A stretch of 30,778 bases of DNA from an uncultured Eubacteriales bacterium. GTDB taxonomy: Bacteria > Bacillota > Clostridia > Oscillospirales > Acutalibacteraceae. Position 1 is the first letter of the stretch; each line of letters starts with the position of its first letter. Location: contig CAKUAQ010000027.1 of NCBI GenBank assembly GCA_934636435.1, positions 1-30,778 of the forward strand, in the 5' to 3' direction. Below, piece by piece: positions 8,043 to 15,532 of the stretch. The position numbers and the translations under genes are program-made. The notes under the pieces were generated by a model. It was given only the letters and a program-made list of their open reading frames with translations, did not search any database and was not told where the DNA came from.

Positions 8043-8058
8043 TACTAATCCATTAGAA
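8043..8058. promoter_or_regulatory. Operator 2: second copy just downstream of the start site
   Basis: The site TACTAATCCATTAGAA repeats the CTAAT...TTAG core of operator 1. Its centre is about 24 bases from the first centre, close to two helical turns plus a few bases. It ends two bases before the AGGAGG of the repressor gene. Confidence 0.8.
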
Positions 8059-8072
8059 CAGGAGGTCAGTGT

Positions 8073-8432
8073 ATGGATACGCCGAAAATATTTGAAAGCG
8101 AATATCGGTTTTGCCTGATTCTGTGGGAGCATGAGCCCATCCATTCCCGGGAGCTGGCGCAGCTGTGCCACGACCGGCTGGGCTGGTCAAAAACCACCAC
8201 CTACACCGTCATCAAACGGCTGAGCGAACGGGGCGTGGTGCAAAACAAGGACACCGTCGTCACCGCGCTCATCAGCAAGGAGCAAGCGCAGATTGCAGAG
8301 CTGGATGAGTTAATGGATAAAAAATTTGAAGGTTCGCTCCCCGCCTTTCTGGCGGCATTCACCCGCCAGCAGCACCTGTCCGACCGGCAAATTGCCGCCA
8401 TCCGCCGCATCATCGACGAACAGGAGGACTGA
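8073..8432 (+). CDS. BlaI/MecI/CopY-family transcriptional repressor
   Basis: This 119-residue protein begins MDTPKIFESEYRFCLILWEH and has a winged-helix domain (about 10-75) containing SKTTTYTVIKRLSERGVV, the family's recognition-helix region. The C-terminal part is the dimerisation segment that is cleaved or released after activation of the M56 partner. AGGAGG lies seven bases before ATG 8073. The start of the M56 gene follows four bases after the stop. Two palindromes over and after the promoter indicate autoregulation. What signal it answers depends on the partner's unusual sensor domain. Confidence 0.93.
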   Translation: MDTPKIFESEYRFCLILWEHEPIHSRELAQLCHDRLGWSKTTTYTVIKRLSERGVVQNKDTVVTALISKEQAQIAELDELMDKKFEGSLPAFLAAFTRQQHLSDRQIAAIRRIIDEQED

Positions 8433-8436
8433 ACTT

Positions 8437-10617
8437 ATGCTGTTTCAAGACTTTCTCGACGCCCTGAACGCCGCTGTCACCGCCGGATGGGTGGTGCTGG
8501 TAATTCTGGTGCTGCGGGTGTTCCTGCGGCGGGTGCCCCGGTGGATCCACTGCGCCCTATGGTGTGTGGTGGCGCTGCGGTTATTGCTGCCCTTTGAGAT
8601 CCCCAGCCCGGTAAGCCTCATGCCCTCCTCCGAGCCCATCGGCTGGGAATACGCCGACAGCGGCGATACGATTCTTACTGTGGACAGCGGCATCGGCGCC
8701 GTAGACAACGTTCTCAACCCGGTGGCGGCGGAAAATCCCATTAACGTAGGTCAAAGCAGCGCCAGTCAGCCCTATACCTATCTGCCCTATATCTGGCTGG
8801 CGGGGACAGCGCTGCTGCTCCTGTATGCCGCCGGGCAGTATCTCCGGCTGCGGCGGCGCATGGCCACCGCCGTGCGGATGGAGGGGAACGTCTACCAGAG
8901 CGAATGGACCTCCTCCCCGTTTATCTTAGGATTATTCCGACCCCGCATTTATCTTCCCTACGGGCTGACCGAGGAGGAACAGGCGCTTATTCTCTCCCAT
9001 GAACAGGCGCATATCCGCCGCCGGGATCCGCTGACAAAGCTGCTGGCGTTCGTGCTGCTGTCCGTCTACTGGTTCCAGCCGCTGCTGTGGGTCGCCTACA
9101 TTCTGCTGTGCCGGGATATGGAGCTGGCATGCGACCAGCGAGCCATCCGGGAGATGGAGCTAAGCCGACGGCAGGCCTATTCCGAAACGCTGCTGCGCCA
9201 CAGCATGAAGCGGTTCGGAGCGGCTGCCTGTCCGCTGGCATTCGGTGAAGTGGGAGTCAAAGCCCGCATCCGCAGCGTAATGCACTACAAAAAGCCCGCC
9301 TTCTGGGCGGTGCTCGCCGGAGCGGCTGCCGTGGCGATCGCCGCCGTATGCCTGCTCACCGCCCCGGGGCGCTATCGCATCGACCGGTCCGCCGCCGCCT
9401 TTGCCGTACAGGAGATCCAAGGACGGAAAACGCTGGCTTCGTCTGAAAGGAACGAATATCTGCGTACCTGTGCCGTGGAAGTGTTCGGCATGGAGGAAAA
9501 GGAGAGCAAGACCACCGTCTATGCACAGGTCATGACCTGCGACTATGCCCTGCAGGGCGTCCTCCCCTCCAAGCAGGCGGGATATACGGAGCTGGCGGTG
9601 CTCACTCTGCTCCCCACCGAATATATACGGGATGACAGTGCCGCCAAAGGCTGGGTAGTCACGGAATACGGATACTGGACACCCACCGGCGACGGTGCCG
9701 TGTTCGCCAACGAAATTCAGAAAAAAGTGCCCCGACGGCTGCAAAAGAAAGCCTACTGCGACGAAAAGACCCGGCAAAGGCTGCAGACGGAATGTGACCG
9801 ACAGGCGCAGGAACAGATCATGCGCTCCTTGGCTTCCGGAGAGGTGGTTTCGGCGGCGTCCTCGGACTCTACCGCCGCCGGGACAACCTCCGCAGCCGCC
9901 CGCTCCGATACGGCGTTGACCCCCACCGTCGGGCTGCTGTATTTTGACGCTACCGTTCTTTCCCATGATGCCGACGGGACCCTGTATGTGCAGCCGACGC
10001 AGGCGCAAAAGCGGCAGCAAATGGGCAGCCGTGTGACCATCCGCCGGTTTCAGCAAACGGTGGATGTAGCGAGCCTGCAGCCCGGCGAATCCGTGCGCAT
10101 CGCCTATATGGGCGGGCGCTATCCGGATCTGCACGACCCCATGGAATTTGATGAAGTCTACGACTTGAAGCGCCGGACGACCACCGGAGTTACCCACTCC
10201 GTCGAGGGGCGCTATCGGCTGAGCGTGCGCACCGCCAAGCAGCCAAAGCGGGAGCGCCTCAACACGGATGCAGAGGAAAAGACATTAGGCTACAATGTGT
10301 ACACCTATGGGCTGGAGGAGCCGGTGCTTTGGTACGGAGACAGCGGCTTACCTTTAAGGGACGATGTGTGCCGCAACGGTGCCCGGTGGCTGGCGGCACT
10401 GCTGGCGCAGGCGGCGCAGGATGCACAGAGCGGTCTATGTCAAGCTGACTTCTGCAACGATGGCGGCACGGTGGAATATCGCTATCCGGATTTCAACCTC
10501 ATCAAGCTGCATCGGATCCACAGCGGCGACGAAATACAATACTTGAACGACGTCTACATCACCGCCCCGGATATCCGCTATCCCCAATTCCCGGATTCAT
10601 TCTTTATCACTGAATAA
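8437..10617 (+). CDS. BlaR1-like M56 family membrane metalloprotease/sensor
   Basis: The 726-residue product starts MLFQDFLDALNAAVTAGWVV. Helices lie near 12-32, 36-52, 113-135 and 289-308. The zinc motif is H188-E-Q-A-H192, with the third ligand region MELACD at 228-233. In BlaR1 the C-terminal extracellular part is a penicillin-binding domain; here residues 309-726 show no SxxK transpeptidase motif. Instead there are two putative sensor lobes split by a Ser/Ala/Thr linker near 510-530; the second (YFDATVLSHDADGTLYVQP, then SVRIAYMG) recalls the DUF3221/YobA beta-barrel. ATG 8437 has AGGAGG at 8422-8427. It should respond to an outside signal by cleaving the repressor. No target gene is in the operon. 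Confidence 0.88.
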   Translation: MLFQDFLDALNAAVTAGWVVLVILVLRVFLRRVPRWIHCALWCVVALRLLLPFEIPSPVSLMPSSEPIGWEYADSGDTILTVDSGIGAVDNVLNPVAAENPINVGQSSASQPYTYLPYIWLAGTALLLLYAAGQYLRLRRRMATAVRMEGNVYQSEWTSSPFILGLFRPRIYLPYGLTEEEQALILSHEQAHIRRRDPLTKLLAFVLLSVYWFQPLLWVAYILLCRDMELACDQRAIREMELSRRQAYSETLLRHSMKRFGAAACPLAFGEVGVKARIRSVMHYKKPAFWAVLAGAAAVAIAAVCLLTAPGRYRIDRSAAAFAVQEIQGRKTLASSERNEYLRTCAVEVFGMEEKESKTTVYAQVMTCDYALQGVLPSKQAGYTELAVLTLLPTEYIRDDSAAKGWVVTEYGYWTPTGDGAVFANEIQKKVPRRLQKKAYCDEKTRQRLQTECDRQAQEQIMRSLASGEVVSAASSDSTAAGTTSAAARSDTALTPTVGLLYFDATVLSHDADGTLYVQPTQAQKRQQMGSRVTIRRFQQTVDVASLQPGESVRIAYMGGRYPDLHDPMEFDEVYDLKRRTTTGVTHSVEGRYRLSVRTAKQPKRERLNTDAEEKTLGYNVYTYGLEEPVLWYGDSGLPLRDDVCRNGARWLAALLAQAAQDAQSGLCQADFCNDGGTVEYRYPDFNLIKLHRIHSGDEIQYLNDVYITAPDIRYPQFPDSFFITE

Positions 10618-10631
10618 ACCGCGATAAACCG

Positions 10632-10677
10632 AGCGGCGGTCAGGTGTTTACCTGACCGCCGCTTTGGTTGTTTTCTC
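10632..10677. terminator. Terminator between convergent M56 and yfbR genes
   Basis: AGCGGCGGTCAGGT (10632-10645) pairs perfectly with ACCTGACCGCCGCT (10650-10663) across a 4-base loop. A T-rich tail (TTGGTTGTTTTCT) follows on plus. The structure may serve both strands. Confidence 0.88.
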
Positions 10678-10680
10678 CCC

Positions 10681-11259
10681 TCATTGCTCATCCAGCGGCA
10701 GCTCATATGCCGCCAGATACCGGTCCAGAAATTCGTCGGCGGCGGGCAGCCGCATCTCCCGCACCACCCGTTCCGTCGCCTGCCGGGCGCTGGCAAACTC
10801 CCGGTTCCCCTGCGCCAGCTCCTCCACACATTTGATGAGCGCCGACAGCTTATCCGCCGCCTTGACGATGCGCCGCTCCTCCGGCGTGCCGGCAGTCTCG
10901 GTCAGCAGCGGGCGAAACTCCTCCCGCAGCTCCTCCGGCAGCGTCGACAGCAGCTTATCGCACGCCGCCTGCTCCACCTGCCGGTACGCCTCCCGGATGG
11001 CGGGGCTGTAATACTTCACCGGTGTGGGCATATCTCCGGTGAGAATTTCCGGCACATCGTGATACACCGCCATGGTCACGCACCGGTCGGGGTTCACCTG
11101 CCCGCCATAGTGGGCATTGGTGAGCAGCGCCAGCGCATGCGCCAGCACCGCCACCTCGTGGGAATGCTCACTGATATTCTCCGGACGGGTGTTGCGCATC
11201 AGCGCCCAGCGCCGGATGTCCTTCATACGGGACAGCATCGCAAAAAATGAATACGCCAC
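10681..11259 (-). CDS. yfbR: 5'-deoxynucleotidase YfbR (HD domain)
   Basis: The 192-residue protein matches YfbR: YSFFAMLSRMKDIRRWALM at the N-terminus (R17, W18) and metal ligands H32 in EHSHEVAVLAHAL, H67-D68 in YHDVPEILTGD, then MPTPVKYY. The family dephosphorylates deoxyribonucleoside 5'-monophosphates using a divalent metal. GTG 11259 is chosen because GGAGGA lies seven bases upstream and it aligns with the E. coli start; the frame could also open at TTG 11280. It is a single gene with its own promoter (11306-11334), ending at a shared terminator. Confidence 0.92.
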   Translation of the reverse strand: MAYSFFAMLSRMKDIRRWALMRNTRPENISEHSHEVAVLAHALALLTNAHYGGQVNPDRCVTMAVYHDVPEILTGDMPTPVKYYSPAIREAYRQVEQAACDKLLSTLPEELREEFRPLLTETAGTPEERRIVKAADKLSALIKCVEELAQGNREFASARQATERVVREMRLPAADEFLDRYLAAYELPLDEQ

Positions 11260-11305
11260 CGTGATTTCCTCCGTCTTCAATCATCCTTCAATCATCTGCC
11301 ATTAT

Positions 11306-11334
11306 AGTATAGCAAAACTTCCATCAAAACGCAA
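11306..11334 (-). promoter_or_regulatory. Promoter of yfbR
   Basis: On minus, TTGCGT (11334-11329) and TATACT (11311-11306) are 17 bases apart. A second TATAAT overlaps just downstream (11306-11301). Confidence 0.75.
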
Positions 11335-11390
11335 CCGGCTGTGAAAAATTCATTCTATCTGCCCGAAAAACAGGTATGCGCGAAAAATGC

Positions 11391-11419
11391 TTGCTTAATA
11401 CGGAAAAAGGTGATATACT
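11391..11419 (+). promoter_or_regulatory. Promoter of the orphan lipoprotein gene
   Basis: TTGCTT (11391-11396) and TATACT (11414-11419) are separated by 17 bases. This predicts a 5' untranslated leader of about 78 bases; I see no known riboswitch in it. Confidence 0.7.
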
Positions 11420-11503
11420 ATACGATGCAATTCGTGTGCATGTACGATGTATACGGGTGTTTGCGCTTGATTTTTTGAATGCACGGCGGAAGGGGGCTAC
11501 GGT

Positions 11504-13006
11504 ATGCGGCGCACGGCCGGTCTGCTGGCTTTGCTCCTTTGTCTCTCCCTCCTGTGCGGCTGCGGCAAGGACGCGGAGAATTCCCGGCCGGAAAACTCCG
11601 CTCCGGTTTCTTCCCCCGCAGAGGACAATACCGAGGGACCTCAGACCTTTTCGCTGGCATACAGCCGGGATGACACGCTGGATCCCTATGCCGCCGCCAC
11701 CGAAGTGAATCTGGGTCTGGCCGGGCTGCTGTATGACAGTCTAACGGTCATCAACGATCGGTTTGCCCCGGTAAACTCCCTGGCGAGCGACATACGTCAG
11801 ACCGATCCCACCCACTGGGTAGCGGCATTAAGGTCCGGCGCCCGGTTTTCCGACGGCTCGGCGGTGACGGCGGCAGATGTGACCGCCTCGTTTCAACGGG
11901 CAAAGTCCTCCTCCAACTACCGGGTGCTGCTGACCAACGTGGCGACCGCCTCTGCCAATGCAAAGACCGGGGAGATCACCTTTACCCTTTCCTCGCCGGA
12001 TCCCAACGCTGCCGCCTGCTTTTCCTTTCCGATCCTCAAGAGCGGCACAGCCACCAACGCGGCCGGAAAAGCGCCGCTGGGCGGCGGCCTGTACGCGGTG
12101 ACGGAGAGCGACGGAGGAGCGACACTGACCGCCAATCCTCACAGCGGCCGCTCACCCCGATACACCACCGTCCCGCTGCGGCATCTGCCCAATGCGGACA
12201 CCATGTTTTACGGACTGGCCTCCGGCAATATCACCTACTACTATGACGACCTGCAGAGCGGTACGATCCCCCGCGTAGCCGGAGCCAGCGCGGCGGTGAA
12301 TATGAACGCGCTGATCTATTTGGGCATGAACAGCGGTCGACCGGCTCTGGCGGATGTACGGGTGCGACAGGCTCTGTCCGATCTGATCGACCGCAAGACG
12401 CTGGCAGCCTCCGCCTGCTCCGGCTGGGCGCTGGCGGCGACCACGCCCTTCCACCCCGTCTGGAGCGGTGTGGAGAAGATAGAAACCCCCTCCGGCAATC
12501 GGGACCTCTCCGGTGCCGTAGAGCTGTTGGAGCAGGCCGGATTTGGTACGGGCGGCGAATCACAGACGCTCTCACTGGAGCTGATATACAGCAATGAGGG
12601 CGGTTCCCGGGCGGCCGCCGCCGAGCAGATCCGTACCGAGCTGGAGGGCGCGGGAATCCGGGTCACGGTGGAGCCCCTCAGTTACAGCGACTACAAGAAT
12701 CGCCTGTCCGCCGGAAGCTATGACCTCTACCTCGGCGAGGTGCGGCTGGCCGCCAACATGAGTCTGGACCCCCTGCTAACGGGGGCGGCCAGTTTTGGCG
12801 TCCGGCGGGATGGCGCGGCAGCGGCAGCCTATAACCGCTATCGCGTTGGTGAGATATCTCTGGAGGAATTTATCCAGACCTTTAACGAGGATTTGCCCTA
12901 TCTTCCCTTGTGCTGGCGGTGCGGATTTGCGGCTTTCGACCGGCGGCTGTCTACGGTAACGCCCCATGGCTATGATCCGTTCTACGGGATGGAAAACTGG
13001 AAGTGA
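11504..13006 (+). CDS. ABC transporter substrate-binding lipoprotein, SBP family 5
   Basis: The 500-residue protein begins MRRTAGLLALLLCLSLLCGC with a lipobox (LLCGC), so the mature protein is a membrane-anchored lipoprotein starting at Cys20. A Ser/Glu-rich linker leads into the binding domain. FSDGSAVTAADVTASFQRAK near residue 115 is the family 5 signature (compare FxDGxxltAeDV of OppA/DppA). Members bind peptides, nickel or opines outside the cell for import. ATG 11504 follows AAGGGGG by seven bases. No permease or ATPase gene is adjacent on either side, so its transporter must be encoded elsewhere, or it has a receptor role. The ligand is unknown. Confidence 0.88.
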   Translation: MRRTAGLLALLLCLSLLCGCGKDAENSRPENSAPVSSPAEDNTEGPQTFSLAYSRDDTLDPYAAATEVNLGLAGLLYDSLTVINDRFAPVNSLASDIRQTDPTHWVAALRSGARFSDGSAVTAADVTASFQRAKSSSNYRVLLTNVATASANAKTGEITFTLSSPDPNAAACFSFPILKSGTATNAAGKAPLGGGLYAVTESDGGATLTANPHSGRSPRYTTVPLRHLPNADTMFYGLASGNITYYYDDLQSGTIPRVAGASAAVNMNALIYLGMNSGRPALADVRVRQALSDLIDRKTLAASACSGWALAATTPFHPVWSGVEKIETPSGNRDLSGAVELLEQAGFGTGGESQTLSLELIYSNEGGSRAAAAEQIRTELEGAGIRVTVEPLSYSDYKNRLSAGSYDLYLGEVRLAANMSLDPLLTGAASFGVRRDGAAAAAYNRYRVGEISLEEFIQTFNEDLPYLPLCWRCGFAAFDRRLSTVTPHGYDPFYGMENWK

Positions 13007-13067
13007 CCGATTATTCTGCCTTTGCGCAGTGACGGATATTAGAGAATTAAAGAAAGGTGAGTTCGAT

Positions 13068-13421
13068 ATGATCTGCATGGATAATCGCTACGGCACGATC
13101 GAGGTTTCTCAGGAGTATTTCAGCTTTTTGATCGGTAATGCCGTATCGTCCTGTTACGGCGTCGCCGGCATGGTGCGCTCCGGTCCCCGTCAGGGCTTGC
13201 GTTCAATACTGTCCCGCCGCGCCTATGCGGACGATGGTATTCATGTGCGCAGCGACGGCGACAAGCTGATCGTAGACATTCATATTGCGGTGATCTACGG
13301 CATGAACATTGCCGCCATCGCCAAGAGCATTGTCAACAAGGTACGCTACACCGTCGAGGAAGCCACGGGGCTGACGGTGAAAAAGGTCAATGTGTTCGTG
13401 GATGGGATGAAACCCGAATGA
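13068..13421 (+). CDS. Asp23/Gls24 family protein (YloU-like)
   Basis: The 117-residue product begins MICMDNRYGTIEVSQEYFSF. The whole length matches the Asp23/Gls24 (DUF322) fold, including DGDKLIVDIHIAVIYGMNI and VNKVRYTVEEATGLTVKKVNV. Asp23 relatives sit at the membrane-cell wall interface; in Bacillus yloU lies directly before yloV (fakA), as here. AAAGGTGA at 13053-13060 supports ATG 13068. It follows the lipoprotein stop by 61 bases without a clear terminator, and precedes fakA by 65 bases. Confidence 0.92.
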   Translation: MICMDNRYGTIEVSQEYFSFLIGNAVSSCYGVAGMVRSGPRQGLRSILSRRAYADDGIHVRSDGDKLIVDIHIAVIYGMNIAAIAKSIVNKVRYTVEEATGLTVKKVNVFVDGMKPE

Positions 13422-13486
13422 GCGGCGCGAACCGCAACCGATACGGCGGCCGGATGGCTTGCTATGCAAAGGAGTGCTGACTGAAA

Positions 13487-15154
13487 GTGATTAACGGAGC
13501 GATATTGCGGGATGCGATGATTTCGGCATCCAATACGCTGTCGAATGTGAAGCAGGAAGTGGATGCCCTGAATGTGTTCCCCGTCCCCGACGGAGACACC
13601 GGCACCAATATGTCTATGACTATCGGCAACGCCGCCCGGGAGCTGAGCCGTCTGGAAAATCCCACCGCCACCGAGGTGGCGGATGTGGCCAGCGCCGCCC
13701 TGCTGCGGGGCGCACGAGGCAACAGCGGCGTGATCCTCTCGCTGCTGTTCCGCGGATTCTCCAAGGGACTGAAGGGCAAGGACGAAGCGGACGGCACCGA
13801 TCTGGCGCAAGCGCTGACCCTGGGCATGGAGGCCGCCTATAAAGCGGTGATGAAGCCCACCGAGGGCACCATTCTGACAGTGGCGCGGGAGGCGGCGGAA
13901 GCCGGGAAAACGGCGGCAGAGCAAAACCCCGACGCGATCGCCGTATGGGAGGCCATCTGCGCCGAGGCAGCCGCCTCATTGGAGCGCACCCCCGATCTGC
14001 TGCCCCAGCTGAAAAAAGCCGGAGTGGTGGATGCCGGCGGTAAGGGGTTCCTGATCATCATCACCGCTATGCTGGATGTGTTCAAGGGCGGCGCCGTGGT
14101 AGCCGGTGCAGACACGGGCGCTGCAGCAAAAGTGCAGAAAAGGAGTGCCGTCGGCAGCTTTGAACAGGATATTGAATTTGCCTACTGCACCGAGTTCATT
14201 GTCGGCCGTGATAAAAAATGCACGCTGGACCCATTGGCTCTGCGGGCATACTTGGAGAGCATCGGCGACTGCGTGGTGGTGGTCGACGACGAGGAGATCA
14301 TCAAGGTGCATGTACACACCAACCACCCCGGCAAGGCGCTGGAGGAGGCCATCAAATACGGTCAATTTGAGACCGTCAAGGTAGAAAATATGCGCATTCA
14401 GCACGAGAATGCCGGCTGGGTGGAAGAAGAAGGCGGTCTGGAGCAGCCGACGCTGGAGCGGGTCGAGCCGGAAAATGATTACGGCTTTGTTTCCATTGCG
14501 GCAGGCGAAGGTCTGTCGGCACTGTTCCGGGATGATTTAGCCTGCGATCAGGTGGTATCCGGCGGTCAGACCATGAACCCCTCCACCGACGATATTTTGA
14601 ATGCCATCGAGGCGACCCCCGCCAAGACGGTATTTGTGCTGCCGAACAACAAAAATATCATTCTGGCCGCAGAGCAGGCCGTGCCGCTGGCGGATCGCCG
14701 GGTCTGCGTGCTCCCCACCAGCACCATTCCTCAGGGAATCGCAGCGTTGGTGGCGTTTGATCTGGAGAAGGATGTGGAAGCGAATCTGGTGGATATGCAG
14801 AAAGCCGCCGATAACGTATCCACCGGTTCCGTCACCTTTGCGGCACGGGACAGCGACTTTGAGGGGCACAAGATCAAAGAGGGGCAGATTTTAGCGCTGA
14901 ACAACGGTAAACTGGCATTTGTGGACACTGCTGTGGAGCACGCCGTTCCCAAGCTGGTAAAGACGCTGGCTAACGAGCGGCGGCTATCCGGAAAAGAGGT
15001 CAATTTCGTTACCGTGATTTACGGCGAGGATGTGACCGAGGAGGCTGCCGAGGCAGTCTGCGACAGTGTGCGCGCCAAGCTGGGCGAGGATGTGGACGTA
15101 TCCCTCATCAACGGCGGTCAGCCGGTGTATTATTATTTTGTGTCGATTGAATGA
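13487..15154 (+). CDS. fakA: Fatty acid kinase catalytic subunit FakA (YloV, DAK2 domain)
   Basis: The 555-residue protein has an N-terminal DAK2 (DhaL-like) ATP-binding domain (about 1-200) with the Mg-ATP motif NVFPVPDGDTGTNMS at 30-43 and LLRGARGNSGVILS near 80. A middle domain carries HVHTNHPGKALEEAIKYG near 280, and a DegV-like C-terminal domain follows. FakA phosphorylates fatty acids presented by FakB (DegV proteins); no fakB gene is in this window. The start is uncertain. GTG 13487 lies 12 bases after AAAGGAG, while an in-frame CTG at 13481 is six bases from it and would give MKVINGAILRD, a common family N-terminus. Upstream of CTG is a stop. Confidence 0.93.
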   Translation: MINGAILRDAMISASNTLSNVKQEVDALNVFPVPDGDTGTNMSMTIGNAARELSRLENPTATEVADVASAALLRGARGNSGVILSLLFRGFSKGLKGKDEADGTDLAQALTLGMEAAYKAVMKPTEGTILTVAREAAEAGKTAAEQNPDAIAVWEAICAEAAASLERTPDLLPQLKKAGVVDAGGKGFLIIITAMLDVFKGGAVVAGADTGAAAKVQKRSAVGSFEQDIEFAYCTEFIVGRDKKCTLDPLALRAYLESIGDCVVVVDDEEIIKVHVHTNHPGKALEEAIKYGQFETVKVENMRIQHENAGWVEEEGGLEQPTLERVEPENDYGFVSIAAGEGLSALFRDDLACDQVVSGGQTMNPSTDDILNAIEATPAKTVFVLPNNKNIILAAEQAVPLADRRVCVLPTSTIPQGIAALVAFDLEKDVEANLVDMQKAADNVSTGSVTFAARDSDFEGHKIKEGQILALNNGKLAFVDTAVEHAVPKLVKTLANERRLSGKEVNFVTVIYGEDVTEEAAEAVCDSVRAKLGEDVDVSLINGGQPVYYYFVSIE

Positions 15155-15155
15155 C

Positions 15156-15202
15156 GGCGCAACGCCAAGTACGTCTGTACAATTCATGCGTTCCTGTTGC
15201 GC
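15156..15202. repeat. Stem-loop after fakA containing repeat copy 1
   Basis: GGCGCAAC (15156-15163) pairs perfectly with GTTGCGCC (15195-15202). The loop carries most of the first 32-bp repeat and an inner GTAC...GTAC. There is no T-run after it, so it is not a clear terminator. Confidence 0.6.
15159..15190 (+). repeat. 32-bp direct repeat, copy 1
   Basis: It begins GCAACGCCAAGTACGTCTGT and ends ACAATTCATGCG. It is identical to copy 2 at 15289-15320, 130 bases away start to start. It begins five bases after the fakA stop codon. Confidence 0.95.
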
Positions 15203-15217
15203 CTGAAATAGCAGCTT

Positions 15218-15236
15218 GATGGTCTGAACGACCATC
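15218..15236. repeat. Short hairpin between the direct repeats
   Basis: GATGGTC and GACCATC form a perfect 7-base stem around TGAAC, followed by CTTTC. It is a weak candidate for the fakA terminator. Confidence 0.5.
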
Positions 15237-15241
15237 CTTTC

Positions 15242-15297
15242 GGCGTTGCCGAAATCGCCGCTATTTATGGGCCGGAGCGATACTTCGGGCAACGCCA
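15242..15297. repeat. Long imperfect stem-loop overlapping repeat copy 2
   Basis: GGCGTTGCC (15242-15250) pairs with GGCAACGCC (15289-15297). The stem continues with GAA/TTC after one bulged G, then ATCGC with GCGAT. The right arm is the first part of repeat copy 2, so repeat and palindrome are parts of one element. Confidence 0.7.
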
Positions 15298-15320
15298 AGT
15301 ACGTCTGTACAATTCATGCG
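15289..15320 (+). repeat. 32-bp direct repeat, copy 2
   Basis: All 32 bases match copy 1. It ends just before an extended -10 box (TGTTATATT, 15324-15332) that could start an RNA at about 15337. Confidence 0.95.
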
Positions 15321-15323
15321 ATT

Positions 15324-15515
15324 TGTTATATTCGCAACAGCGGATACCCTCCCACCGAGCGGTGCGTTTTAACTGCGGTACTGCATGAACTTATCTTGTT
15401 TTCAAGGGCATTTGGTGCTGTTCACTATCGGGCTGCTTCATCTCCCGGCGGACATCTGCTGTCCAACATCTTCTATCCAGTATCTAAACGGCGGAGCAAA
15501 CGCTCCGCCGTTTTC
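15324..15515 (+). ncRNA. Possible structured RNA of unknown class between fakA and ymdB
   Basis: An extended -10 box (TG-T-TATATT, 15324-15332) predicts a start near 15337-15339. There begins ACAGCGGAT, which pairs over nine bases (one G-T) with ATCTGCTGT (15454-15462). Inside are smaller pairings: TGAAC/GTTCA and the tetraloop-like CTTG-TTTT-CAAG. A strong terminator ends the unit near 15514, giving about 180 bases. The size and rod-like closing stem recall 6S RNA, but I could not build a convincing 6S fold, and no -35 box is visible. It may instead be only the ymdB leader. Confidence 0.3.
15486..15514 (+). terminator. Strong hairpin just before ymdB
   Basis: AAACGGCGGAGC (15486-15497) pairs perfectly with GCTCCGCCGTTT (15502-15513) around AAAC, with a TTTT that is partly in the stem. 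It ends 19 bases before the ymdB start and would either end upstream transcription or attenuate ymdB. Confidence 0.8.
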
Positions 15516-15532
15516 GGAAAGGGCGGAATTCA

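Noticed and set aside
9160..10197. 345-codon minus-strand frame opposite the M56 gene
   Set aside because: It is antisense to the well-supported protease coding sequence and lacks start signals.
15159..15320. CRISPR array suggested by two 32-bp repeats
   Set aside because: There are only two copies, the gap is 98 bases, and the repeats are part of larger stem-loops. No cas genes are near.
15337..15462. 6S, SRP, RNase P or FMN riboswitch RNA
   Set aside because: The SRP, RNase P and FMN conserved motifs are not seen. A 6S fold could not be completed by hand, so only an unknown structured RNA is proposed.
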